From positions 1,322,501 through 1,386,500 of the forward strand of contig NZ_CP137555.1 in the NCBI RefSeq assembly GCF_033723955.1: a stretch of DNA of 64,000 nt, in the 5' to 3' direction. The stretch's first letter is position 1; each line of letters opens with the position of its first letter. The stretch is from Microbulbifer pacificus (lineage in GTDB: Bacteria; Pseudomonadota; Gammaproteobacteria; Pseudomonadales; Cellvibrionaceae). Below, in pieces: positions 20,510-28,408 of the stretch. The position numbers and the translations under genes are program-made. A model generated the notes under the pieces. The model saw only the letters and a program-made list of their open reading frames with translations. It did no database searches and was not told the origin of the DNA.

Positions 20510-20533
20510 GGGCCGTGGCAAACGGCCCTTTTT
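20510..20533 (+). terminator. Plus-oriented intrinsic terminator inside the minus-strand pil operon
   Basis: GGGCCGT pairs with ACGGCCC and is followed by TTTTT reading rightwards only. In the minus direction the hairpin is followed by TGATCAATT, not a U-tract, so it should stop rightward rather than pil transcription. Confidence 0.6.
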
Positions 20534-20558
20534 ACTTACATCGCACCTGGAAGTTGGG

Positions 20559-23500
20559 CTACCTAGGTGAGAATTCCTCCCACGACAAACGCCCCTCGCG
20601 CTCCTCGTTACCCACATCGATATCATCGCAGATCACATCACCACTGCTACCTGGGGTACAGCGCACATCACCAATAAAGCCCGATTGCCCCGGCATGCCT
20701 GGGTCACCGCCTGAAGCACCATCCTCTCCGCAATTTTTTGTACACGCAACAAATTGCTTGCCGATATACCCGTGATCCTGGGCATTGATTTCTCCATCGT
20801 TGTTGAAATCCGCTACGGCCTTATCATTAGCTTGCCCAGTCCGGAAGTCCAGACTCATCAGGTAGCCACTACCACTAGAAGCACAAGGCTGGGGGTTCGG
20901 GCTGACAGTGCTGAAAAATAGCGTGTTACGTCGCAACGATGGAGACGAAATTATCCGCTCGCCGGCGTATCCGCTACTTTCGACATTCCCTGTTGCCAGA
21001 GTCATCATCCAGCCTTTATGTTTACTCCAGTCCACAACAACACTATTTTCGTCATCGATAACACGATTGGCGCCTTCGGTTTTTAACATCTGGTTGGCCA
21101 GGTTATCAGTAACAACGGACGCACCAGCCACCGTTGTTCCGTTATCCCAAACAGCGTAAAAGGCCCCTGCGTTATTATCAGTAAGGTCACCACCGTTTAA
21201 ATACTGACCAGTACCGAACATCACCAAAACATTAGCACCACTTGCGCTGGTTACAGCAGTATTGCGTGCAACCAAGGGAGCGGACAGGATAGCCGCACTC
21301 GGTTGACCGGCTTTACTATCTGAACTAAATAGGGGCTTGCCTCCATAAATACCCCAACTAGTATCCGTAGTAGCAGACAGGTCAAAAGACCACATATTCC
21401 CCATAAGGTCGCCGGCATACACCCGGTCTACTTTGCGGTCGCCATTCAGGTCAATCAGACGCGGGGAAGACAGGCCATTCTGTCTTACTGTTGTATCAGC
21501 GGTGCCAACACCGGTAGAAATAAATTTCCAGTCACCCGCATCCCAGGTGCCATCTACCCCTCGCTCAAGGTAAACAACAAATAAGCCAGCGATACCGTTC
21601 TTGCTGTTATAGCCGTTACCGAAGATCACGGCCCACTCATCGTTATTCAGCTTGGCGATTTGTGCCTCGGAATATGAGTAACCTAGATAATCCGAGTCTG
21701 TGGCACCATCAAATTCCCACATGGAAACCAGATCCGCATTGGCTTCGTCGAACTTGGTTGGATCGGTAATATTCAGCGCAAAATAACCCTTACCGCCGCC
21801 GCGCAGACCGCCGACCAACACCGAAACCCACTCATCTTTTTTACTACCATTCGGGTCAATGTAAACATCGGATACCGTCGGCGTCAGATCCACATAATAG
21901 TTATGCGGGTAATCCTTGTGGGTAAACGCGTGGAGGCCTTTATAGCGGTCACTATTCAGGACCAGCGCGGGAAGGTAGGCAAACTCTTCTTCGCCAGTTT
22001 TGGCATTGAAGCCGTGCAGCATGCCGTCATTTGCCCCCACGTAGACCATCGGGTCGCGACTCGCCTTGTCGATCTTGAATTGATCGTATGTCTCTGTGCT
22101 TTTATTTCCACCAAAGCTCGACGGCCAGTTGAGCTCCGGCTTACCCACGTAGATAGGGGTTGAATGCACTATGTCACCGAGCAGCTTGGGCCCGGTCATG
22201 TTATCGAGCAGAGAGGAGAAAGCACCGCGCTGACGGAAATCACCTTTTGTGTCGTTATCGGTGTTACCCCGCACATATTGCAGGCGGTCAACGGACAAAG
22301 TGTCAGTCGTATTATCCGTGGTATCGAGTACACTCAAATCCTCTTCGTGGGAAGAGCCCATCGCGGACGGGTCCCCATCCACTGCAACCCCCGTTGCGGT
22401 AAAAGGCACGCCCTTCCCGCCTCTGTAGGTAATGATTTCACGACTATTCGAGGATTCGTCGGCCAGCTTTTCAGACGCCTCCCACAATGTACTGGCGATA
22501 CGCCCGGTATCCGGATCCAGAGAACGGGCATAGAGGCGGCCACTGAAATCGGAGGTATCGAACTTGGCCGAATAGATGACCGAACCAATATCCAGTGAGG
22601 TGGAGTTGAAAGCTACCGATGCCTGGGTGCCCACGGAATTGGAAATCGCGTTCACCGCATCATTGAGTGAGCTCAACAAAGTCGCCGCACTGTCGGCATA
22701 TTTGTAACTGCCACCACCCTGCGCACCCGCGTTTTTCAATAACTGATTATTTGCCAACGCCGGATCGGCAAAGCCGATAAAGTGGCTGACAATATTATTC
22801 TTGTGACTGGAATTCTTCGGGTCGACCAGATACGGGCGCCAATTGATGTCGTAAAGCGCTGTTGCCACATCATCTAAATAGTCGGAACCATCGTCACTGT
22901 AGGAAAAACAACTGGCGTCGTCATCAGAGGCAGCGCAGTCATCGTCATAGTCCTTCAGCGTACTGCTAACCTCCTTATCCTCCGTGGGAAGGCCGTCGGT
23001 CAACGTGAGAATAAAATTCTTTTGACAATACTGCTGAATCGCCGGATTTGACGTCGTTGGTTTATCCCCAGCTGAAGCGTATGCTGGCTCATAGGAAAGC
23101 ACACTACTGGCCAACACGTTGGCTTCACCGGCTTGCCCAGGATGAATGGTTACCTCATCCCCCTGGTATCCTTCGATATAATAGCGGCCGAGTTCGGATA
23201 CGGCTTCAGCCAATGGAGTTTTACCACCGGCGTCGATCGCTTCAATTTTTGTAATCAAGTCATCCCTGACACCAGGCTCCGAAATACTGGTGAGACCTTT
23301 TAGCACTTTGGCGCCACTTGAGCCGTTAAATTGCGCCAGGCCGACCCGCAAATCACCAAGCCCCTTGACCACCGTGGTTGCGGCCACTTTTGCAATACCC
23401 AGTCGGCTGTCATCCTCGTTTGCTGGCTTGGAATTGGAATCGACTTCCCAAGCCATCGAGCCGGATGAATCCATCAGGATCATCAGATTCGGCTCCACCT

Positions 23501-23636
23501 TACCCGTGGCCTGTAACGGCACATTGGACAGGGTCAGCGGATCGGCACTGACACAGGTAGAATACGCAAATGAAAAGCCAAACAGTCCATACAGCAGCGG
23601 CTTCGGCGAGAATTTCTTAATCAGCTTATTGTTCAT
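20559..23636 (-). CDS. pilY1: PilY1, type IV pilus tip adhesin/biogenesis factor
   Basis: Large secreted pilus-tip protein with roles in pilus extension, adhesion and surface sensing. The 1025-residue sequence has a Sec-type signal (LLYGLFGFSFAYSTCVSA) and an N-terminal von Willebrand A domain with the MIDAS motif DSSGSM (about 56-61). The middle region is followed by the C-terminal beta-propeller (PilY1_C) beginning around IYVGKPELNWPSSFGG. It contains DLNGDRKVDRVYAGDLMGNMWSFD, whose Asp/Asn ladder matches the calcium site that governs pilus retraction in Pseudomonas. A further dockerin-like loop DFNNDGEINAQD lies near the C-terminus. It is 9 bp after pilX, same operon; no pilY2 was seen. 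Confidence 0.93.
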   Translation of the reverse strand: MNNKLIKKFSPKPLLYGLFGFSFAYSTCVSADPLTLSNVPLQATGKVEPNLMILMDSSGSMAWEVDSNSKPANEDDSRLGIAKVAATTVVKGLGDLRVGLAQFNGSSGAKVLKGLTSISEPGVRDDLITKIEAIDAGGKTPLAEAVSELGRYYIEGYQGDEVTIHPGQAGEANVLASSVLSYEPAYASAGDKPTTSNPAIQQYCQKNFILTLTDGLPTEDKEVSSTLKDYDDDCAASDDDASCFSYSDDGSDYLDDVATALYDINWRPYLVDPKNSSHKNNIVSHFIGFADPALANNQLLKNAGAQGGGSYKYADSAATLLSSLNDAVNAISNSVGTQASVAFNSTSLDIGSVIYSAKFDTSDFSGRLYARSLDPDTGRIASTLWEASEKLADESSNSREIITYRGGKGVPFTATGVAVDGDPSAMGSSHEEDLSVLDTTDNTTDTLSVDRLQYVRGNTDNDTKGDFRQRGAFSSLLDNMTGPKLLGDIVHSTPIYVGKPELNWPSSFGGNKSTETYDQFKIDKASRDPMVYVGANDGMLHGFNAKTGEEEFAYLPALVLNSDRYKGLHAFTHKDYPHNYYVDLTPTVSDVYIDPNGSKKDEWVSVLVGGLRGGGKGYFALNITDPTKFDEANADLVSMWEFDGATDSDYLGYSYSEAQIAKLNNDEWAVIFGNGYNSKNGIAGLFVVYLERGVDGTWDAGDWKFISTGVGTADTTVRQNGLSSPRLIDLNGDRKVDRVYAGDLMGNMWSFDLSATTDTSWGIYGGKPLFSSDSKAGQPSAAILSAPLVARNTAVTSASGANVLVMFGTGQYLNGGDLTDNNAGAFYAVWDNGTTVAGASVVTDNLANQMLKTEGANRVIDDENSVVVDWSKHKGWMMTLATGNVESSGYAGERIISSPSLRRNTLFFSTVSPNPQPCASSGSGYLMSLDFRTGQANDKAVADFNNDGEINAQDHGYIGKQFVACTKNCGEDGASGGDPGMPGQSGFIGDVRCTPGSSGDVICDDIDVGNEEREGRLSWEEFSPR

Positions 23637-23645
23637 TTTTCTATC

Positions 23646-24197
23646 CTAGAAGCGCTTGCCATAGTGGCTGATGATGGTGCGGGTTGTGGTATCAGTTAGC
23701 CCACGCCCCTGGGCAACGATACGAAATACCCTGATTTCACCACCGCCCGTGGTCTGCCCATAACCACCAACGGTAATGTCGTTAGCAGGGTCTTCTTTAT
23801 CGGCCAAGCCGGCAAGCTCGATGTAGTAGCGCCCGGAAAGTGCCGTTCCATCCGGCTTCTTCATGCTGACCACTTTCGCAGTGGAATCCCCGGAATCCCA
23901 TGTTGTAGAGTCAAGCAAACTGTCGGGCCCTTCCCCCTCGGGATGCAGGTAGCTGACCACGCCAAAGTTACCGGTATTGGACATTCCTTCTACTTCTGCC
24001 TCGGCAGCTCTCACCAATGCTTCGGCAACCTCAAGTGCCACCTTCGCATCGCGCGAGGCGAAGGTCATTTTTTCTTCCAACTGTACCGTCCGTGCGGCCG
24101 ACACGCCGATCAACGTCAGTACCAGCAGCACAATCAAGCTAATGACCAGCACTGCGCCGCGCTGTTGAGCAATCGATATCTGTAATTGCTTTCTCAT
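23646..24197 (-). CDS. pilX: Type IV minor pilin PilX
   Basis: A 183-residue PilX_N protein: MRKQLQISIAQQRGAVLVIS then VLLVLTLIGVSAARTVQLEEKM. As usual for PilX, +5 is not Glu but the leader/helix architecture is conserved, and the ARTVQLEEKMTFASRD block is diagnostic. It is probably part of the tip minor-pilin complex with PilV, PilW, FimU and PilE, recruiting PilY1. The ATG overlaps the pilW stop by one base (TAATG), indicating translational coupling. Confidence 0.9.
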   Translation of the reverse strand: MRKQLQISIAQQRGAVLVISLIVLLVLTLIGVSAARTVQLEEKMTFASRDAKVALEVAEALVRAAEAEVEGMSNTGNFGVVSYLHPEGEGPDSLLDSTTWDSGDSTAKVVSMKKPDGTALSGRYYIELAGLADKEDPANDITVGGYGQTTGGGEIRVFRIVAQGRGLTDTTTRTIISHYGKRF

Positions 24198-25279
24198 TAC
24201 AGCCGCCCCCGATTGCGTACCTTGGCCGTAGTTAGATAAACCTTGCGTAATTTACCGTCACTGTAAGTCGTGGTTACTCCATCCAGGTCAATTACATCAA
24301 AGCCATCAGCCCGAACATTGCTGTCACTCGCCGCCACAAGTTGTACCTTGATCGCAATTACCTGCTCCATTTGTGCCGCCGACAACCCTGCGGATGAGCT
24401 CCAGGTGTCCACTACCTCATCGTCATCAGTGTCGCGCCCGTAAAAAACCTGCATATCTTCAACGCCCGGAACCAGCTCCATGGCAGCACTACCTGTTTCG
24501 GTAACGTAAAGTGAAAACTCTCCACTGACGCTACTGGCGGCCACAAAATAGGTTTTTTGGTAGGGTTTTAGAATTCGCGCATCGGCGCCGTACTCTCTCT
24601 GCAAAGCTTTCGTGGCGTTGTTGACTGCACCGACGAGATTACAGCTGCCAGTATTGTGAGTGATCGTCTTTTTATCGGAGTTAGAATTGCTATCACCACC
24701 AGTGGTGTTACAGCCGCCCTCGCCCTGCACCGAGGTGATGGTCATCAGTTCGCCACTCTGGCAATTCGTCAGCAGCACAATATCCCCTGGATGTACATCG
24801 CACTGGGCACTCACGTGTAGGGCAGCGGCCTGGATACTAGGCACCATACGCCCGGTTCCAGCACAGGCATCATCGGCTCCACGAAGCGTCAGGGTATCGG
24901 TACCATCGAGAACATCGATCGCACCCAGCTTAATACCACTGGCATTGTCGATACCGCTCACACCATCCGCACCGATTTGGTCGTACAACTCCTTGGCAGA
25001 TGAGCCGCTGTAGTCCGGATCAGCTGGATCGAGATGGTTTTGGATACTGTCTTTGTCCGGCGCACAACCCCAGTAATCCGCCATGCGAATTTCTTTGGTC
25101 AGCAGGTCAGTGGCGAAACGGCCGCTTTCCTGCACTCGCGCAAACGCTGTCTGCATTTGCATCGTATTGCGATTGCCATCAAATATTTGTAAAACTCCCC
25201 ACAACAGCGTCGCACTGAGCACCAGAGCGATCATCAATTCGATTAGGGAGAGCCCGCGCTGTTTCGCAAAAGGTTTCAT
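24197..25279 (-). CDS. pilW: Type IV minor pilin PilW
   Basis: A PilW-family pseudopilin: leader MKPFAKQRG then LSLIELMIALVLSATLLWGV with Glu +5, followed by a long globular domain with several Cys (WGCAPDK, ADDACAG, SAQCDVH, NCQSG, GGCNTTG). ATG 25279 (360 residues) was chosen over GTG 25285, which overlaps the pilV stop. The C-terminal part (QVIAIKVQLVAASDSN, VYLTTAKVRNRG) is typical of the PilW domain. It lies 2 bp after pilV and overlaps pilX. Confidence 0.9.
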   Translation of the reverse strand: MKPFAKQRGLSLIELMIALVLSATLLWGVLQIFDGNRNTMQMQTAFARVQESGRFATDLLTKEIRMADYWGCAPDKDSIQNHLDPADPDYSGSSAKELYDQIGADGVSGIDNASGIKLGAIDVLDGTDTLTLRGADDACAGTGRMVPSIQAAALHVSAQCDVHPGDIVLLTNCQSGELMTITSVQGEGGCNTTGGDSNSNSDKKTITHNTGSCNLVGAVNNATKALQREYGADARILKPYQKTYFVAASSVSGEFSLYVTETGSAAMELVPGVEDMQVFYGRDTDDDEVVDTWSSSAGLSAAQMEQVIAIKVQLVAASDSNVRADGFDVIDLDGVTTTYSDGKLRKVYLTTAKVRNRGRL

Positions 25280-25281
25280 AT

Positions 25282-25749
25282 TCACAGCTCTACCACCATC
25301 TCGAATTCCGACTCTTCTGTGCCGCCTGCGGCAGTGCCGCGATTTTCGCCCGTGTGTTGCTCATTCCAAGTAATGGTAAGGGTAACGGTTCGCCCCACGC
25401 GCTCGATCTCACCCTCTCCTCCCGGAAGATTATTTGAGATCACTTGACCCCAGTCATATAGATCCAAATCGGCAAGACTTGCTGCAGAGCATTTGGAGCT
25501 GCAGTCGACGCTGCTTTCAGACCCATCCACCGTCTTGCCGTCATAGCTTGCCAGTTCAAGACCATCAGGATTTGCCCGCATACGCTCAGCCATTTCATGG
25601 GCGGCTAGCGCGGCCAGATACCGATGATGGGAATTATTGCCATTCTTAAGGCTCATCACTTGCGTCGCTGCGAGCCCCAAAAGTCCAACGGCCAGCACCA
25701 GTATGGTAACCAGCACCTCAATCATGGTTGCACCCAGCTGCTTCTTCAT
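25282..25749 (-). CDS. pilV: Type IV minor pilin PilV
   Basis: About 155 residues: leader MKKQLG, then ATMIEVLVTILVLAVGLLGLAATQ with Glu +5, and the PilV-specific HHRYLAALAAHEMAERMRANPDG. ATG 25749 follows a GGGGGG-type ribosome site and gives a normal six-residue leader; the ATG at 25767 would overlap the fimU stop. It is the second gene of the minor pilin operon. Confidence 0.9.
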   Translation of the reverse strand: MKKQLGATMIEVLVTILVLAVGLLGLAATQVMSLKNGNNSHHRYLAALAAHEMAERMRANPDGLELASYDGKTVDGSESSVDCSSKCSAASLADLDLYDWGQVISNNLPGGEGEIERVGRTVTLTITWNEQHTGENRGTAAGGTEESEFEMVVEL

Positions 25750-25757
25750 CCGCCCCC

Positions 25758-26264
25758 CTAATTGCATGCGACCCCCGAAGACGTGCGCAGCATACCTGAG
25801 GCAAGTAGGCGAAGCTCCTTGCCATGGCTCCCGCTGCGGTCATCGCACAACGTGATTTTCAATTCATTGCCCGCGCCGCTAACCGAGCCCCGTGCGCTAT
25901 ACGTCATATTTAAGTTCGTAACACCAGCAGTGGCTGTAATCCCCGATGTCCCCGCAAGGCGTACCACGCGCATTTCCTCGCCGTCGTTGAAACTGCTATT
26001 TGAGTTCGTATCAAACCAAACCCGCAATCCATTGGCGATATCGTTATTCAGGGCCTGGACCTGAACCGAGCGACCGCGCCTAACCGCCTCGGCACGCGCA
26101 AAATGTAACGCGCCAGCCAGGTCGTTCACCGCGGCAGTAAGGCGGTTGTTCTTGATCATGGTGGTAAACGAGGGGATACCGATCGCCATTACAATGGCCA
26201 GTATCGTCACGACTATCATCAGTTCGATCAGCGTGAAACCCGCCTCTCGTCTAAGAAGGTTCAT
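25758..26264 (-). CDS. fimU: FimU/FimT-type minor pilin (GspH family)
   Basis: A 168-residue pseudopilin with leader MNLLRREAG and helix FTLIELMIVVTILAIVMAIGIPSF, then ALHFARAEAVRRGRSVQV, the GspH/FimT signature. An acidic DTNSNSSFNDGEE loop resembles the metal-binding loops of its relatives. Position at the head of a fimU-pilVWXY1-E block supports FimU, the tip-complex member that primes pilus assembly; FimT is the alternative name by domain. About 180 bp of AT-rich sequence precedes it, where the operon promoter should lie, but no convincing -35/-10 pair could be fixed. Confidence 0.85.
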   Translation of the reverse strand: MNLLRREAGFTLIELMIVVTILAIVMAIGIPSFTTMIKNNRLTAAVNDLAGALHFARAEAVRRGRSVQVQALNNDIANGLRVWFDTNSNSSFNDGEEMRVVRLAGTSGITATAGVTNLNMTYSARGSVSGAGNELKITLCDDRSGSHGKELRLLASGMLRTSSGVACN

Positions 26265-26448
26265 TTTGTTTTGCCCTAATACGTAATTGGCAGAATCACA
26301 GCCGGATTCTAATAACTGGGCATATATACCAATTTCCTACACGGATTAAAGCGAAATCAGTGTTGGATTTGGTGGATACCGATGGACGGTAGGGAGAAGG
26401 CGACAAGCGGGCTTATCCCGCTTGCTCACCAGAGAGGAGAGGAATTAG

Positions 26449-27384
26449 CTACTGACGCAGCTCTTTCGGCAGGCTGAAACTGATATTTTCCGGGATGCCC
26501 GCCACCTCGTTCGGCGCCTCAGCGCCCAGGTCGCGCAGCTTCTGGATCACCCGCTCCACCAGTACTTCCGGAGCCGAGGCACCCGCGGTAATGCCGATGG
26601 TCTTTTTGCCATTCAGCCATGCGGGATCAACACATTCCGGGCCGTCGATCAGATAAGCTTCGGTGCCACAGCGTTCCGCCAGTTCCCGCAGGCGGTTGGA
26701 ATTGGAGCTGTTGGGGCTGCCCACCACCAATACCAGGTCGCACTCCAGCGCCAGCTGGCGCACGGCGTCCTGACGGTTCTGGGTGGCATAGCAGATATCG
26801 TCTTTGCGCGGACCACGGATATTGGGGAATTTGGCCCGCAGGGCGTCGATCACCCGAGAGGTGTCGTCCACGGAGAGCGTGGTCTGGGTGACGAAGGTGA
26901 GATTGTCCGGATCTTTGACTTCGAGCCTGGCCACATCCTGCTCGTCTTCCACCAGATAGATGGCACCGCCATTACCGGTGTCGTACTGACCCATGGTGCC
27001 TTCCACTTCCGGGTGGCCCTCGTGGCCAATCAGGATGCACTCGCTGCCGTCGCTGCTGAACTTGCTCACCTCCATGTGCACTTTGGTCACCAGCGGGCAG
27101 GTGGCATCGAAGACCTTGAGGCCGCGGTTCTCTGCTTCCAGCTGTACCGCTTTGGATACCCCGTGGGCACTGAAAATGACGATGACATCGTCCGGCACTT
27201 CATCCAGTTCGTCGACAAATACAGCACCGCGTTCACGCAGGCTGTCGACCACAAATTTGTTGTGCACCACTTCGTGGCGCACATAGATGGGCGCGCCGAA
27301 CACGTCGAGGGCGCGGTTGACGATATCGATGGCTCGGTCGACGCCGGCACAGAAACCGCGGGGATTGGCGAGGCGAATTTGCAT
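26449..27384 (-). CDS. ispH: 4-hydroxy-3-methylbut-2-enyl diphosphate reductase
   Basis: Final enzyme of the MEP pathway, giving IPP and DMAPP through a [4Fe-4S] cluster. The 311-residue product shows the three cluster Cys in [24 protein letters not shown] and [11 protein letters not shown], plus [14 protein letters not shown] and the substrate-contacting HEVVHNKFV. It is the terminal gene of the murJ-ribF-ileS-lspA-fkpB-ispH minus-strand series, 17 bp after fkpB. Downstream, CAAGCGGG/CCCGCTTG (about 26403-26423) can form a hairpin without a U-tract. Confidence 0.97.
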   Translation of the reverse strand: MQIRLANPRGFCAGVDRAIDIVNRALDVFGAPIYVRHEVVHNKFVVDSLRERGAVFVDELDEVPDDVIVIFSAHGVSKAVQLEAENRGLKVFDATCPLVTKVHMEVSKFSSDGSECILIGHEGHPEVEGTMGQYDTGNGGAIYLVEDEQDVARLEVKDPDNLTFVTQTTLSVDDTSRVIDALRAKFPNIRGPRKDDICYATQNRQDAVRQLALECDLVLVVGSPNSSNSNRLRELAERCGTEAYLIDGPECVDPAWLNGKKTIGITAGASAPEVLVERVIQKLRDLGAEAPNEVAGIPENISFSLPKELRQ

Positions 27385-27401
27385 GCTGTTCTTTCCCTGA
27401 C

Positions 27402-27842
27402 CTAGTTGATCGAGGCCACTTCGAGAATTTTTACGTGGAAAAACACGGTCTGCCCGGCGAGCGGGTGATTGAAATCCACCTCCACCTCGTCTTCGCCAAT
27501 CTCGCGAATGATGCCGGGAAGTTCACCACTACCGTTGTCGAAAGAGACTACCAGCCCCTCTTCCAGTTCCATGTCCGGGGAAAAGGTATCCCGGCGCACA
27601 GTCTGAATATTGGCGGGATTGCGCTGACCAAAGGCCCCTTCCGGGGGAATCTCGATCTCCGCTTCGTCGCCGGCTTTCAGTCCGAACAGGGCGTGTTCGA
27701 AGCCCGGCAGCAGGTTGCCGTCGCCGACAATAAAGGTGGCGGGCTCACCGTCGAAATTGGAGTCCACTTCGGAGCCGTCATCCAGCTTGAGACTGAAGTG
27801 CAGGGTGACGCGGCTGTGTTCGCCGATAACGTTGTTGCTCAT
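27402..27842 (-). CDS. fkpB: FKBP-type peptidyl-prolyl isomerase (SlpA/FkpB)
   Basis: A 146-residue SlyD-like cytoplasmic prolyl isomerase/chaperone. FKBP half-domains flank an IF (chaperone) insertion: [40 protein letters not shown], then [17 protein letters not shown] and [16 protein letters not shown]. The His/Cys-rich metal tail of SlyD is absent, as expected for FkpB. Position between lspA and ispH is conserved across gammaproteobacteria. Confidence 0.93.
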   Translation of the reverse strand: MSNNVIGEHSRVTLHFSLKLDDGSEVDSNFDGEPATFIVGDGNLLPGFEHALFGLKAGDEAEIEIPPEGAFGQRNPANIQTVRRDTFSPDMELEEGLVVSFDNGSGELPGIIREIGEDEVEVDFNHPLAGQTVFFHVKILEVASIN

Positions 27843-27889
27843 ATTACTGCTCTAAATGGTACTGCTTTAAACGGTACCGTTCTGAAACC

Positions 27890-28408
27890 TTACACTTCCG
27901 CGCCGTCTTTGCCGGTCACTTCGCCTTTGTCTTTGAAAAACAGCAGCTCGATCACCAGCATGGCGGCGCCGATGGAGATGGCCATGTCGGCCACGTTGAA
28001 TACAGGAAAATGCCAGCTGCCGTAGTACACGGAAATAAAATCGCGCACATACCCAAGCAGCATGCGATCCCAAAAGTTACCCAGTGCACCGCCGAGAATC
28101 AGGGCCAGCGCGGCAGGCTCCCAGCGCTTAGCCACAGGGAGTCGCTTGATCCACATGACGACCACGACACTGAAGACCAGTGCGATGGCGCCGAAGAACC
28201 AACGCTGCCAGCCGCCGGCATCGGCGAGAAAACTGAATGCGGCCCCGTAGTTTTCCGCATAGGTAAACTGCAGCAGTCCGGGAATGATCTGCAGCGCGGG
28301 GCCGTACATAAAGCGCTCCACCGCCCACACCTTGGTGGCGATATCCACCAGAATCACCAGCAGCGCCAGCAGATACCAGCGCACCGGCGAGGACAGGAGT
28401 TTAGGCAT
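27890..28408 (-). CDS. lspA: Lipoprotein signal peptidase II
   Basis: Inner-membrane aspartyl protease that removes lipoprotein signal peptides after lipidation. The 172-residue form from ATG 28408 ([19 protein letters not shown]) was chosen. That ATG overlaps the ileS stop by eight bases, whereas the upstream in-frame start lies deeper within ileS. Four TM helices; the catalytic Asp motifs are [16 protein letters not shown] and [11 protein letters not shown]. The ileS-lspA order is conserved and translationally coupled. Confidence 0.95.
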   Translation of the reverse strand: MPKLLSSPVRWYLLALLVILVDIATKVWAVERFMYGPALQIIPGLLQFTYAENYGAAFSFLADAGGWQRWFFGAIALVFSVVVVMWIKRLPVAKRWEPAALALILGGALGNFWDRMLLGYVRDFISVYYGSWHFPVFNVADMAISIGAAMLVIELLFFKDKGEVTGKDGAEV

